64,000 nucleotides of DNA from Neobacillus piezotolerans (lineage in GTDB: Bacteria; Bacillota; Bacilli; Bacillales; Cytobacillaceae): assembly GCF_003362805.1 (NCBI RefSeq), contig NZ_QNQT01000004.1, positions 211,593 to 275,592 of the forward strand, written 5' to 3'. Below the pieces are notes generated by a model. It saw only the letters and a program-made list of their open reading frames with translations. It made no database searches and was not told the DNA's origin. Both the position numbers and the translations under genes were made by a program. Below, in pieces: positions 53,463-63,317 of this stretch (the stretch's first letter is position 1; the number at the start of each line of letters is the position of its first letter).

Positions 53463-55052
53463 TCACTTGGATAGCCGAAAAGCTTGCTGGACAAGTTTTT
53501 CGAGGAGCTCGGGAAGCGTGCTGAATGAGAAGCCGAGTTCAAGCCGTTCTGTTTTCTGGTGCGGGTCAGCTCCGTAGGGACCGAGGTTGAATACTGGCAT
53601 ATCGAGTTTTTTGATTGAGTCAAACGGGATCGAATACCCTTGGCCATAGAGCGGCATATTGCCGGCGAGAATCCTGGCATCCTGTTCCGACATGGACGCT
53701 GAGGCATAGCTCAAGTCGCAAAGGCCGGGAAAAAAGCCTCGTTCGATAATTGCTTCATTTTCTCTTTTCACAAAAGAGGCAAGCAACTGGATGAATTGCG
53801 AATTCCTGGATGAAACAGCCGGGTAGAATGGAGGGCTGAAATAAAACACGATACAAGGCCTTGAATCCACAAACCCTGAAAACTCCTGGACGATCCTCAG
53901 AGTCTTCCCGCGTTCATCCTCCCCGGTGGCGGCAGCAAGCGCGGAGGCAATCAATTGTTCGGCTCCTTCAGCCCCAATCGAATACACTCCTTTCGCATAC
54001 AGCTCGTCCCATGTATAAACGGCAATATTAAAAGGCAAACCGTGCACACCGGCTTCTTCGGCTCTTGATTGGTAGAGATCTACAATCTTTCCGGCGGCCT
54101 TTTTGGTTACCGCCAAAATCCCATTGGCCAATTCTTCAGGCTTTTTTTCCATATACAGAAGGTTATACATCACTACCGCTGAGGTTGGCGTCTGAACATT
54201 GTAGCCCGCTTTCAAATCCCGCATCATCAGGTTGGTAAGTGCTGGGGTGCGCTCTTCGCCAATCGTTTCGGCGAAGTTGCTGTTCAGTTCAAACTCCATC
54301 GTCAGCGCGGCCGCCATTAGTGAGGCGTTCAGGCCGGCGAATGGTTCCCCGACATGCGTTTCCTGGCCGATACATAAAAAGCTCGGCATCATTTTCCCAA
54401 TCGTTCCGGTATACATGTATTTGTTTGTATCATGCGGGTGTTCTTTAAATGATGGCTCTGAATTCAGGCAAAGGATGTACTCAAGCCCATGTTCTTCTTT
54501 CAGGCGAAGGATTTCATCAATCGCTTTCAACATTCCCTTTGAGCTGACTTCCTCATCCGAAACGGTAACGAACAGGAGATTCCCATCAATTTTACCTTCC
54601 GCGGCTTTTTCCAGAAGGGATAGCTGCGCAACGATGCCTGCCTTCATATCCATTGAACCCCGGCCGAAAACCCATTCGCCGGACTGGAACTCTTCCCGGA
54701 AAGCGTCCGGAAGCAGCCCGGGATCATTATGGTAAAACTCAGTCAGTTTTTCCATATTGAACGCAAATTCCTTCAGTTGCCCATAATCGTCAACCCCGAC
54801 GACATCGAAGTGGCTGATCATCACTATTGTCTTCTTTGACCCCTTCTTTTCCACAAAAGCAGAGAGGAATGAACCGTCTTCCGAATTATGGACATTCAGA
54901 TGATGGGCATTCTCCTGGAAGTAGGGAAGTTTTTTCAGCTCAAGCGCGAGCAGATCAGGGAAAATCGCTTCTGATTCAGTCCCGGTTATGCTGGGAATGC
55001 TGACGAGCCGCGCCAGTAGATCCGATAATTGAGGTTTTGTTTGCCAAAACAT
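53463..55052 (-). CDS. M20-family peptidase, RocB-like
   Basis: 529 residues: metal site MISHFDVVG, then GRGSMDMKAGIVAQLSLLEKA and SDEEVSSKGM, as in M20 zinc hydrolases. Length and sequence style match RocB of arginine utilisation, whose substrate is not settled. ATG start; the next upstream gene on this strand is an MFS transporter, 15 bases away, so both are likely co-transcribed. Confidence 0.85.
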   Translation of the reverse strand: MFWQTKPQLSDLLARLVSIPSITGTESEAIFPDLLALELKKLPYFQENAHHLNVHNSEDGSFLSAFVEKKGSKKTIVMISHFDVVGVDDYGQLKEFAFNMEKLTEFYHNDPGLLPDAFREEFQSGEWVFGRGSMDMKAGIVAQLSLLEKAAEGKIDGNLLFVTVSDEEVSSKGMLKAIDEILRLKEEHGLEYILCLNSEPSFKEHPHDTNKYMYTGTIGKMMPSFLCIGQETHVGEPFAGLNASLMAAALTMEFELNSNFAETIGEERTPALTNLMMRDLKAGYNVQTPTSAVVMYNLLYMEKKPEELANGILAVTKKAAGKIVDLYQSRAEEAGVHGLPFNIAVYTWDELYAKGVYSIGAEGAEQLIASALAAATGEDERGKTLRIVQEFSGFVDSRPCIVFYFSPPFYPAVSSRNSQFIQLLASFVKRENEAIIERGFFPGLCDLSYASASMSEQDARILAGNMPLYGQGYSIPFDSIKKLDMPVFNLGPYGADPHQKTERLELGFSFSTLPELLEKLVQQAFRLSK

Positions 55053-55067
55053 GTTCTGGTCCTCCTT

Positions 55068-56336
55068 TTAGCCTGTAACCGCTTTTTGCTTATCATATAT
55101 CCTAAAGGTCAACCAGTACAGCACAGCGCTTAAAAGCGACAGGAAGCCCAGGGTGGCGAACGTCCAATTATAGCCGATCCACTCGGTCAGCGGTATTGAC
55201 AGGGGGGCGATCGTCCTGCCGATTGTATAGCGGAGGCTGGCCGCGGCGAAATATTGTCCGCGCAGGTGTTCAGGGGCAAGCTTTGAAACAAACCCTTGCT
55301 GGACGCCAGCTGTCGCAAGTTCCCCGAGGGTAAAGATCGCCATTGCAAAAATAAGTCCCCAAATCCACACGGTCTGCCCAAACAGAACAATTGAAATCGC
55401 GAATAAAATGGACGAAGCGATGAATACATGCTGTTCCTTATATTTTGTCACCCACCTTGTCACAAAAACTGTAAACAGCGCGACAAGCAGCCCGTTTTCA
55501 GAAAGAATCAGGCCAAAAGCCTGTTCCCCGTTCACCTTGAAAGCCCAGTCCCCAAAGCTCAGGACAGTCTGTGTCCCGACAAATTCCTTCATGTAAACAG
55601 GGAACAGCAAATCGAGCTGCATGAACGTCTGCGCAACAACAATCCCGGCGATGATGAACAGCAGGAAAATCTTATCGGACATGATGACTCCATAATCTTT
55701 GAACTGGCCCACGATCGCTGAATGCCAGCTGTTACGGCGGGTTTTGGCATCAGAAGATGCTGATGGCCTTGTTTCCCGAATCCATTTTAAAAGGACAAAT
55801 GAAAGCAGGAGGCCGATGAAACCCGAAACAAGCAGCACCTCGAAAGGGTAGCGGACGAAAAAGATCGATCCAAGGATCGGCCCGACAACGACCGAAATAT
55901 TAATCGAGGTGTAAAACACGGCGAATACTTCGCTGCGGTCTTTTTCAGGAACCAAATCCGCAACCATCGCCTGGCTGGCAGGCCAGTAAAACGAGCCAAA
56001 TACCCCTGCTAGCGCGAAGCAAATAAAGCCGAGCATCGGGGAATCGAGCCACGGCGACTGGGCCATTCCAAAGACGAGAAAGGACAATCCCTGGCCCGCC
56101 GCGGACAGGACCATCATCCTTTTCCGGCCAAACCGGTCCGCGCAATAGCCTCCGATCAAGTTAGCGGCAACCGAGAATATTTGTGAAAAGACGAGCAGCA
56201 GCCCGGCTTTGCTTTTTCCGAATTCCTCGGAAAAATAGATCGCCAGGAACGGGAAGAACATCCAAAACATTGTATTAAAAGACGCCTCGGCTGCGAGCCG
56301 GATGCGCAAATTCGTATCCCAATCTTTAAGTCTCAT
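55068..56336 (-). CDS. Major facilitator superfamily transporter (YitG-like)
   Basis: 422 residues, twelve helices, with the loop motif GGYCADRFGRKRMMVL (DRxGRK). Start at 56336 follows TGGAGA; the in-frame upstream extension is unlikely. Probably a drug or metabolite exporter. Co-directional with the downstream RocB-like gene. Confidence 0.85.
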   Translation of the reverse strand: MRLKDWDTNLRIRLAAEASFNTMFWMFFPFLAIYFSEEFGKSKAGLLLVFSQIFSVAANLIGGYCADRFGRKRMMVLSAAGQGLSFLVFGMAQSPWLDSPMLGFICFALAGVFGSFYWPASQAMVADLVPEKDRSEVFAVFYTSINISVVVGPILGSIFFVRYPFEVLLVSGFIGLLLSFVLLKWIRETRPSASSDAKTRRNSWHSAIVGQFKDYGVIMSDKIFLLFIIAGIVVAQTFMQLDLLFPVYMKEFVGTQTVLSFGDWAFKVNGEQAFGLILSENGLLVALFTVFVTRWVTKYKEQHVFIASSILFAISIVLFGQTVWIWGLIFAMAIFTLGELATAGVQQGFVSKLAPEHLRGQYFAAASLRYTIGRTIAPLSIPLTEWIGYNWTFATLGFLSLLSAVLYWLTFRIYDKQKAVTG

Positions 56337-56503
56337 GGTAAATCTCCATTTCTTTTTAACAGTGGACAGCTTTTTAATCATACTATCCTGGAGGAAGAAA
56401 TTTCAATAATGGATTCGTTGCATACTATAATTGTATTGGCGAAAGGTTTTTCCATGAAGAATAACGAACTATACTTTTGAATGAAACAAGAGGGGGGATT
56501 TCC

Positions 56504-57709
56504 GTGGATAGCACGATCGACCGGATAGCAGAAGACTTGAGGCAAACGAGCCCGGAAGAAATATGGCCAGGCTTTCAATATGTTGCGTTCGCGCTTTATA
56601 ATGATAAGGACGTTTTTTTGTTCAATCATCCAAACTATCCTGCGGGAGGTGAAAAGCCTTACTGCGTGTTGCCATGGACGGATTCGTTCATCGCTGAAAC
56701 GATAATCCTTTTTGAAGGGCATCCAACCGCGATAGCCAATCTATCAATGCATGACAGCTATGAAGGGCTCTTTTCCACCGTGGTCCACGAACTCTTCCAT
56801 GGCTATCAATATAGTAAAGGGGAAAAACGGTTTCCGAATGAACTTCTCGGAATCATGTACCCCATCCTGGGGGAAAATGTCGAGGCGAGGATTCAGGAGA
56901 GGCAAGCGCTCTATGAAGCATTCATGGCGGACAGCATGGACCTGAAGCGTGAATTTATCGGTCGTTTTATAGCACTTAGGGAAAAGCGTTCGGAACTGAT
57001 TGGAGAAGCACTCGATTACGAAAACAAAATTGAAACCGTCGAAGGGCCAGCCATTTATATCGAAGCGAAGGCAAAGTCGCTCGTAAGCCCGATTCCATTT
57101 GATAAAGTTCTCGAACACTATGCGGATTTCCTCAAAGAACCTTATGAATCTTCCTTCCATTTGCGCAGAAGCTGCTATTATACGGGAATCTTTCTATGTT
57201 TGATCCTCGACAAAGTTTCACCGCGCTGGAAGGAATCTTTCATGGAATCCGATAAGACGTTATATGGTATTTTAAAAGAAGCCTTGCATGGGATGGGACT
57301 TCCCGCGGTAAAGTTATCTGTAAGCGGGGAGAGCAGGGGCATTGTCCAGGAGATTCTTGAAATAAGGGAAGAGGAATTCAACCGTTTTTATCAAAAGCCC
57401 GGGTTGCGCGTCTGCATAAAAGGAAATATGGCGGCTAAAGGCATCGACCCGATGAATATCTTCAGGCATGGGGAGAAGTTGTTGCATAACCATTACCTTA
57501 AAGCGGCGATCGGCCAAAAGGATTACCTCATCCAGCAGCCAGTGGTCGCGGTCATTAAAGAGGATTATCGCCATATAAAAGAGCTGCATCTTATTTCGGA
57601 TGCCGCGCCCGTCGAAATGAAGGATGCACTCGTCCTGGCTGGCATCGGCGAAATAAAAGGGACTTACAGAAAACAGGGGGATATCCTTTACCTATACCCT
57701 GAAGAATAG
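56504..57709 (+). CDS. Putative zinc metallopeptidase-like protein of unknown family
   Basis: 401 residues. TVVHELFHGYQY (about 92-103) is an HExxH motif (His95, Glu96, His99), and GENVEARIQERQ about 30 residues on could give a third acidic ligand, as in gluzincins. No signal peptide or helix, so cytoplasmic. I do not recognise the family. GTG 56504 follows AGGGGGG; the in-frame TTG 56477 lacks a site. Confidence 0.7.
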   Translation: MDSTIDRIAEDLRQTSPEEIWPGFQYVAFALYNDKDVFLFNHPNYPAGGEKPYCVLPWTDSFIAETIILFEGHPTAIANLSMHDSYEGLFSTVVHELFHGYQYSKGEKRFPNELLGIMYPILGENVEARIQERQALYEAFMADSMDLKREFIGRFIALREKRSELIGEALDYENKIETVEGPAIYIEAKAKSLVSPIPFDKVLEHYADFLKEPYESSFHLRRSCYYTGIFLCLILDKVSPRWKESFMESDKTLYGILKEALHGMGLPAVKLSVSGESRGIVQEILEIREEEFNRFYQKPGLRVCIKGNMAAKGIDPMNIFRHGEKLLHNHYLKAAIGQKDYLIQQPVVAVIKEDYRHIKELHLISDAAPVEMKDALVLAGIGEIKGTYRKQGDILYLYPEE

Positions 57710-57723
57710 GCAGGAATGAATAT

Positions 57724-58089
57724 ATGCAAAAACTGAAGCAATGGGCAAGACATCTAAAAAAGCAAATAATGATTCTTTATTTCGCGGTACGGGACCCCAG
57801 GATGCCGTGGCATGCGAAGCTAGTGGCGGCCATGGTTGCCGCATATGCGCTAAGTCCGATCGACCTGATTCCCGACTTCATCCCAATCCTAGGATACCTC
57901 GACGACGTCATCCTGCTCCCCCTGGGAATCTGGGTAGCCTTAAAATTGATACCTGAGGAACTCAGGCGGGAAGCAGCTATAAAGGCGGAAAGCGCAAAAA
58001 GGCCGGTCAGCAAGTTGGGGGCGGCCTTTATCATTTTACTATGGGCCTTGGGAATCGGCGCGGTTTTGGCTGCGCTGTTTTTAAAATAG
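57724..58089 (+). CDS. DUF1232 (YkvA-domain) membrane protein
   Basis: 121 residues: the domain core WHAKLVAAMVAAYALSPIDLIPDFIPILGYLDDVILLPLG and a last helix (LGAAFIILLWALGIGAVLAALF). Common in bacilli; function unknown. It starts 15 bases after the peptidase gene. Confidence 0.85.
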   Translation: MQKLKQWARHLKKQIMILYFAVRDPRMPWHAKLVAAMVAAYALSPIDLIPDFIPILGYLDDVILLPLGIWVALKLIPEELRREAAIKAESAKRPVSKLGAAFIILLWALGIGAVLAALFLK

Positions 58090-58104
58090 GGACAAGCCTC
58101 CCAA

Positions 58105-58146
58105 GGAGGGCCTGATGCGCTTATGCGTGCCAGGCCCTTCTTTTTG
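58105..58146 (+). terminator. Terminator after the DUF1232 gene
   Basis: AGGGCCTGATGCGC pairs with GCGTGCCAGGCCCT (one mismatch), followed by TCTTTTTG. Confidence 0.8.
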
Positions 58147-58182
58147 ATGGTCTATTCAGTAACAGGACATTCATAAAGGCCC

Positions 58183-58275
58183 TGAAGACCGTTTCACATT
58201 GAAACGGTTTTCCTCTGGGAATTAGTTGAATGTGAAGGACGTTTCAAATGAGAAACCCGGTCAAAACGGTCTTCA
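58183..58275. repeat. Intergenic inverted-repeat element
   Basis: TGAAGACCGTTT (58183-58194) and AAACGGTCTTCA (58264-58275) are perfect inverted arms 69 bases apart. Inside the left part is a second hairpin, CCGTTTCA-CAT-TGAAACGG. It lies 5 bases beyond the topB stop between convergent genes. Confidence 0.6.
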
Positions 58276-58280
58276 TATAA

Positions 58281-60368
58281 TTAATCTTCTTTCTCCAAAG
58301 CCTTTTTAAGCAGGTCACCGAGGCTTGTTCCGAAATCTTCCTTAGCTGTGTATTTCTGAACAAGCTTTTTCTCCTCGCGTTTGTTGACTGCTTTTTTTCT
58401 TTCCTCGGCTTTTTCTACGACATTGCAGGTTCGACATTGGAAGTACATGCCCGCTTTGCCATTATGCATCTCCATTTTCTTATGGCATTGTGGGCAGCGG
58501 CGGTTCGACAGCTTTGGATCCTTCCGCTTACGGTAGGAGCAGTCGAGGCTGGAGCATACGAGGACTTTGCCTTCCTTGGTATTCCGTTCCTTCAGGAATG
58601 AGCCGCATTCCGGGCATTTCGAACCCGTCAGGTTTGGCGGTCGGTACGATTTGTCGCTTGTTTTGATCTCGGAAACGAGCAGTTTTGTTTGTTCGCGGAT
58701 TCTCTTGCCGAACGCTTTCGCATCCCCTTTGCCTTTCGCGATTTTCTCAAGCTCATCTTCCCATTTTGCGGTCAGCTCTGGCGATTTCAGATCATCATTG
58801 ACAAGTTCGATCAGCTGCTTGCCTTTTCGGGTAGGGTGGAAGCGGCCGTTCTGCCTCTCTACGACTTCCGTTTCGACGAGCCGCTCAATGATTTCGGCGC
58901 GGGTTGCCGGCGTGCCCAGGCCGAATTTTTCCATCTGTCCAAGGATATCGGACTCGGAATATCGGGACGGCGGCTCGGTCCATTTCTGGTTTATGTTCGC
59001 GGAGGAAACTGCCAGCGCCTGGCCCACTTTTAACGCGGCGACGGCCGGCTTTAGCGGTACAGTCTCTTCCTTGCCAAGAACCCTTTTGAAGCCCGCCTCA
59101 ATCGTTACTGTCTCTCTAGTCGTGAACGTTTCTCCCGCGGCCGCCACTTCAAACGAGATGGTTTCGTACTCGTACGCCGGGTAGAAGAGCGTGAGAAATC
59201 GGCGGACGATAAGGTCGTAAATTTTCCGCTCATCCGAATCGAGCTCGGACAGGTTCGGCCGCTCCTCGGTCGGGATAATCGCATGGTGGTCGGTCACCTT
59301 CGCATTGTTGAAGACCCGCTTGGCGAGGACTTGGCTTTTTCCCAGTACAGGCCGAGCCTCTTCCTTGTAAGCGCCAGCGACTCCGCCAAGGCGGTCAGCC
59401 ATCGTTGCTTCCATGTCGGTAGTCAAGTAGCGGGAATCGGTCCTTGGATACGTAACCAATTTGTATTGCTCGTACAGGCGCTGCATCGTGTTCAGCGTCT
59501 TTTTAGCGGAAAAGCCAAAACGCTTGTTAGCGTCCCGCTGCAACTCGGTCAAATCATACGGGAGCGGCTGCGGCTCGGATTTTGTTTTCCTTTCAATCTT
59601 CACCACTTCAGCTTTGGCATTTCTTGCTTTACTGGCTATCTCTTCTGCTCTCTGCTTATCAAAAATGCGCTTCTCGCCGTTCTTTTCCCATTCAAGCGAG
59701 AGCGGCCCCGAATCAAGGGAAATCGTCCAGTACTCCTTAGGCTGGAACTTCTGAATCTGATCCTCGCGTTCAAGTACCATCGCCAATGTCGGCGTCTGGA
59801 CGCGGCCAGCGGAAAGGGGATCCTGGTATTTCGTTGTCAGGGCCCGGGTTACATTCAAACCGATCAGCCAGTCCGCTTCAGCGCGGCAGACAGCTGATTC
59901 ATAAAGGCTTTCGAACTGGGAACCAGGTTTCAGCTGCCGGAAACCATCCTTGATCGCCTTGTCGGTTTGGGATGAAATCCACAGCCGCTTAACGGGCTTT
60001 TTCCAATGGATTTTTTCAAGTATCCAGCGTGCGACCAGCTCTCCTTCACGCCCGGCGTCTGTCGCGATGATAACTTCTCCGACATCTTTCCGCTTGGCAA
60101 GGTTCTCAATTGCCCTGAACTGGTGGCTTGTTTGCTTCATGACCTTGATGCCCATTTTATCAGGGATGATCGGCAGGTCCTCGAGGTTCCAGTTCTTGAA
60201 TTTTGTATCGTAATGTTCGGGCATCTTCAATTCCACCAGGTGGCCAAGCGCCCATGTCACAATGTATTTATCGCCTTCCATATAGCTTTTAGATGAATGC
60301 CTGCATCCAAGCACCCGGGCAATTTCGCGCCCCACGCTTGGCTTCTCGGCAAGTACCAATGATTTCAC
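58281..60368 (-). CDS. topB: DNA topoisomerase III (TopB)
   Basis: A 695-residue type IA topoisomerase: TOPRIM (SLVLAEKPSVGREIARVLG, IIATDAGREGELVARWIL), active-site Tyr in VTYPRTDSRYL, then C-terminal zinc motifs (CPECGSF...CSSLDC, CPQCHKK...CRTC). It decatenates DNA. GTG 60368 follows AAAGGA and gives the family N-terminus; the in-frame ATG six codons earlier is less likely. Confidence 0.93.
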   Translation of the reverse strand: MKSLVLAEKPSVGREIARVLGCRHSSKSYMEGDKYIVTWALGHLVELKMPEHYDTKFKNWNLEDLPIIPDKMGIKVMKQTSHQFRAIENLAKRKDVGEVIIATDAGREGELVARWILEKIHWKKPVKRLWISSQTDKAIKDGFRQLKPGSQFESLYESAVCRAEADWLIGLNVTRALTTKYQDPLSAGRVQTPTLAMVLEREDQIQKFQPKEYWTISLDSGPLSLEWEKNGEKRIFDKQRAEEIASKARNAKAEVVKIERKTKSEPQPLPYDLTELQRDANKRFGFSAKKTLNTMQRLYEQYKLVTYPRTDSRYLTTDMEATMADRLGGVAGAYKEEARPVLGKSQVLAKRVFNNAKVTDHHAIIPTEERPNLSELDSDERKIYDLIVRRFLTLFYPAYEYETISFEVAAAGETFTTRETVTIEAGFKRVLGKEETVPLKPAVAALKVGQALAVSSANINQKWTEPPSRYSESDILGQMEKFGLGTPATRAEIIERLVETEVVERQNGRFHPTRKGKQLIELVNDDLKSPELTAKWEDELEKIAKGKGDAKAFGKRIREQTKLLVSEIKTSDKSYRPPNLTGSKCPECGSFLKERNTKEGKVLVCSSLDCSYRKRKDPKLSNRRCPQCHKKMEMHNGKAGMYFQCRTCNVVEKAEERKKAVNKREEKKLVQKYTAKEDFGTSLGDLLKKALEKED

Positions 60369-60578
60369 AGTATTCAATCCTTTCATTCAGGCTGGCAATT
60401 CCGGCTGACCGGCTGGCCTTTTACAAGTATACCGGAAAATGCGGGATTTTTGAAAACTAGATGAACGGGGTGAAGAAAGATCCTCTGACTTACCAAAAAA
60501 CGAATCATTATCCTTAAAAGTTAATAGATGACCCAAAAAATCATGAGGAGTAATCGAAAGCGAGATGGAAACTTTGGA

Positions 60579-60607
60579 TTGACATGGAAGCTCAGCACGC
60601 ATACAAT
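60579..60607 (+). promoter_or_regulatory. Strong sigma-A promoter of hutH
   Basis: TTGACA (60579-60584), 17 bases, TACAAT (60602-60607). The implied leader before hutH is about 145 bases and contains a strong hairpin terminator. Confidence 0.8.
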
Positions 60608-60681
60608 AAAGGTAATTATCGTTATTTTCTGAAAAACAAGGATGATTCCGATGAAAATAAAACATTTCGCAGGCATATACA

Positions 60682-60733
60682 AAAGGCTGGACCCCAAATC
60701 TTAACAGGTTTGGACGTCCAGCCTTTTTCTTTA
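60682..60733 (+). terminator. Leader terminator (attenuator) upstream of hutH
   Basis: AAAAGGCTGGAC (60682-60693) pairs with GTCCAGCCTTTT (60717-60728), and inside CCAAATC pairs with GGTTTGG. TTTTTCTTT follows. No upstream gene on this strand ends here; it lies between the hutH promoter and the hutH start, as an attenuator would. Confidence 0.75.
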
Positions 60734-60761
60734 TCCTGCTAAATTGGTAGAGGTGAGAATG

Positions 60762-62279
60762 ATGATTACATTAACAGGAAACACATTGACGCTCGCGGAA
60801 GTAAAGAAAGTCCTTTATAACGGGGCCTATGTGGCAGCATCAAAGGATAGCATGGAGAAGGCGGAGAAAAGCAGGCAGGCAGTCGACCGGATTGTCGCCG
60901 AAAAGAAGGTCGTCTATGGAATCAATACAGGGTTTGGCAAGTTCAGCGATGTGCTGATTGACCAGGCCAATGTCCGGGACCTGCAGCTAAACCTCATTCG
61001 TTCGCATGCGTGCGGCGTTGGGGAACCGTTCCCTGAGGTTGTTTCAAAAGCGATGGTTCTGCTAAGGGCGAATGCATTGCTGAAAGGTTTTTCCGGAGTG
61101 CGTCCAGTCGTGATTGAAAGGCTTATCGATCTCGTAAATACCGACATTATTCCCGTTATTCCCCAGCAGGGTTCGCTTGGCGCGAGCGGCGACCTAGCCC
61201 CGTTGTCCCACCTGGCGCTTGTCCTGATTGGTGAAGGGGAAGTTTTTTATAAAGGAATCCGCATGAATGCGGCATCGGCGCTTCAGCAAGAAGGGATTGT
61301 GCCAATTACGCTTGAGGCGAAAGAGGGGCTTGCCCTTATTAATGGAACGCAGGCGATGACAGCGATGGGAGCGGTCGGCTATCTTGAAGCCGAGCAGCTA
61401 GCCTTCCAAAGCGAACTGATTGCCAGCCTGACAATTGAAGGGCTGACTGGAATCATGGACGCATTCGCGGACGAAATCCATCAGGCGAGGGGATATGAGC
61501 ATCAAATTGAAACAGCCGCAAGAATCCGCACGTATCTGAATGACAGCCAGCTTACGACGAAACAGGGAGAACTGCGCGTCCAGGACGCCTATAGCCTCCG
61601 CTGCATTCCACAGGTTCACGGCGCATCCTGGCAGGCGCTTGACTATGTTCGTGAGAAACTAGAAATCGAATTGAACGCGGCGACTGACAATCCGCTCATT
61701 TTCCATGATGGCGAAATGATCGTCTCGGGCGGAAATTTCCATGGACAGCCGATTGCGCTCGCTATGGATTTCATGAAAATCGCCGTTGCCGAGCTGGCCA
61801 ATATTTCGGAGCGCCGCATTGAACGACTCGTCAATCCGCAGCTGAACGACCTGCCGCCGTTCCTTAGCCCGGAACCCGGCCTTCAGTCAGGCGCGATGAT
61901 TATGCAATACGCTGCGGCCTCGCTCGTTTCGGAAAATAAAACACTGGCCCATCCGGCTAGCGTCGATTCGATTCCATCATCCGCAAACCAGGAAGACCAT
62001 GTTTCAATGGGGACAATCGCCGCCCGCCACGCCTGGCAAATCGTCCAAAACGCAAGAAGGGTTTTAGCAATTGAACTAATCTGTGGCCTGCAAGCCGCTG
62101 AATTCCGGGGTCCGGAAAAATTAGCCACTGCGACACGCCATATGTATGAAGAAGCAAGGGAAATCATCCCGAGCATCACCCATGACCGTGTTTTTTCAAA
62201 AGACATCGAAGCGGCCGCTGTCTGGCTGAAGCAAGCGGAGTTTGCCGAGGCCCTGCTCCCGAAAGAAGAACAAGTGTAA
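60762..62279 (+). CDS. hutH: Histidine ammonia-lyase
   Basis: 505 residues. The MIO prosthetic group forms from ASG (about 141-143) in [14 protein letters not shown]; active-site features [13 protein letters not shown] and [14 protein letters not shown] are present. It deaminates histidine to urocanate. The other hut genes are not in the window. Start: the second ATG at 60762 has the best spacing from GAGGTG; 60759 is possible. Confidence 0.95.
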   Translation: MITLTGNTLTLAEVKKVLYNGAYVAASKDSMEKAEKSRQAVDRIVAEKKVVYGINTGFGKFSDVLIDQANVRDLQLNLIRSHACGVGEPFPEVVSKAMVLLRANALLKGFSGVRPVVIERLIDLVNTDIIPVIPQQGSLGASGDLAPLSHLALVLIGEGEVFYKGIRMNAASALQQEGIVPITLEAKEGLALINGTQAMTAMGAVGYLEAEQLAFQSELIASLTIEGLTGIMDAFADEIHQARGYEHQIETAARIRTYLNDSQLTTKQGELRVQDAYSLRCIPQVHGASWQALDYVREKLEIELNAATDNPLIFHDGEMIVSGGNFHGQPIALAMDFMKIAVAELANISERRIERLVNPQLNDLPPFLSPEPGLQSGAMIMQYAAASLVSENKTLAHPASVDSIPSSANQEDHVSMGTIAARHAWQIVQNARRVLAIELICGLQAAEFRGPEKLATATRHMYEEAREIIPSITHDRVFSKDIEAAAVWLKQAEFAEALLPKEEQV

Positions 62280-62294
62280 AAATGCCAAATTAAT

Positions 62295-62336
62295 AAAAAA
62301 ACGGTTCCGCCAACTGCGTAGGAACCGTTTTTTATA
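62295..62336 (+). terminator. Terminator of hutH
   Basis: AAAAAACGGTTCC and GGAACCGTTTTTT arms with a 12-base loop. Confidence 0.85.
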
Positions 62337-62364
62337 TATAGCCTGAAAACGAACAATGGGCTTG

Positions 62365-62538
62365 CTAATGGAACCTGTTCCCGTCCCCTTGCTCGACGCG
62401 GTTTTTAAACGCTTCTCTGACGACCAGGAACTCCTCATCGCCAATTGCTTCCTTTACATGCTTTTCGGTAAGGCTATCCTGAGGGAACTCGCCAGGATGC
62501 CCTTTCTTTTTGTGCTCAAATTGTTTGCCGCGGCCCAT
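62365..62538 (-). CDS. Small charged hypothetical protein (57 residues)
   Basis: Begins MGRGKQFEHKKKGHPGEFPQ and continues with TEKHVKEAIGDEEFLVVREAF. AAAGGAG sits seven bases before the ATG, a convincing site; the longer in-frame ORF starting at 62616 has none. Soluble, no known domain. Codon use looks like a real gene. Confidence 0.7.
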   Translation of the reverse strand: MGRGKQFEHKKKGHPGEFPQDSLTEKHVKEAIGDEEFLVVREAFKNRVEQGDGNRFH

Positions 62539-62718
62539 ATTGGCACTCCTTTCACATTCAGCTGGTTTCACGAGGTTAGTTTTCCCTGCTCTTGCTGGTT
62601 TATGAAAAAGAAACACCGCTTCGACAAAGGGTTTATTCGATGATGATAGTGGAAAAATGGTATACTTATAAGAACATCAGGCGCATCCATACACATTCCC
62701 ATTTGAGGAGGAAACAGG

Positions 62719-63093
62719 GTGGATTATTTTCAAATCATATCGGAAGACCGGATTAAAAAGGCTTATGATGATGGTGAATTCGAAAATTTGCCCGGATTCG
62801 GCAAACCGCTGCCGCCGGACGATCTGGCGGGTATTCCGGATGAATTGCGGATGGCATACCGGATCCTGAAGAATGGTGGATATACGGAAGAAGCAAAAAC
62901 CCTGCGCCAGGAAATGGTCTCGCTTGAAAGCATGATTGCCCAATGTACCGATGATAGCGAGCGCGCCTCCATGCAAAAAAAGCTCAACCAGAAGCTCCTT
63001 AGGTACAATAGCTTGATGGCTAAACGAGGGGCTAAAACAAACTCATCCGTATTTAAAAACTATGGAGAAAAAGTGCTAAGGAAATTAACATAA
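62719..63093 (+). CDS. DUF1992 (DnaJ-homologue subfamily) protein
   Basis: 124 residues with the DUF1992 signature ISEDRIKKAYDDGEFENLPGFGKPLPPDD and MAYRILKNGGYTEEA. Function unknown. GTG start after GAGGAGG. Confidence 0.85.
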   Translation: MDYFQIISEDRIKKAYDDGEFENLPGFGKPLPPDDLAGIPDELRMAYRILKNGGYTEEAKTLRQEMVSLESMIAQCTDDSERASMQKKLNQKLLRYNSLMAKRGAKTNSSVFKNYGEKVLRKLT

Positions 63094-63097
63094 AGTG

Positions 63098-63127
63098 AAA
63101 GGGACCTGCCAGCGCGGCGGGTCCCAA
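63098..63127. terminator. Hairpin between DUF1992 and the small minus-strand gene
   Basis: GGGACCTGCC (63101-63110) and GGCGGGTCCC (63116-63125), one G-T pair; flanks only moderately T-rich. Confidence 0.5.
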
Positions 63128-63134
63128 ATCAATC

Positions 63135-63302
63135 CTATATCCCTGTTTGAATTTTCATTGGCTGTTTATCAGCCTGGTCCTCCGCGGGAGTTTCAGATTC
63201 CTGTAGGGCGGGGGCGGGCCTGCACATCCGATCTAGTAAAAAGCCAAAGAAAATCATAAACGCAATCGGGATTGTGTAATTTAAAATATGGATAAAGATC
63301 AA
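63135..63302 (-). CDS. Small membrane protein (55 residues)
   Basis: A single helix (ILNYTIPIAFMIFFGFLLDRM) and a Pro/Glu/Gln-rich tail. TTG 63302 lies six bases after GGAGGG; the in-frame TTG 63317 overlaps that site. Unknown function. Confidence 0.6.
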   Translation of the reverse strand: MIFIHILNYTIPIAFMIFFGFLLDRMCRPAPALQESETPAEDQADKQPMKIQTGI

Positions 63303-63317
63303 TTCAATCCCTCCCAA

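Noticed and set aside
60584..60742. 52-codon ORF in the hutH leader
   Set aside because: It begins in the promoter, upstream of the expected transcription start, lacks a ribosome-binding site and runs through the attenuator hairpin.
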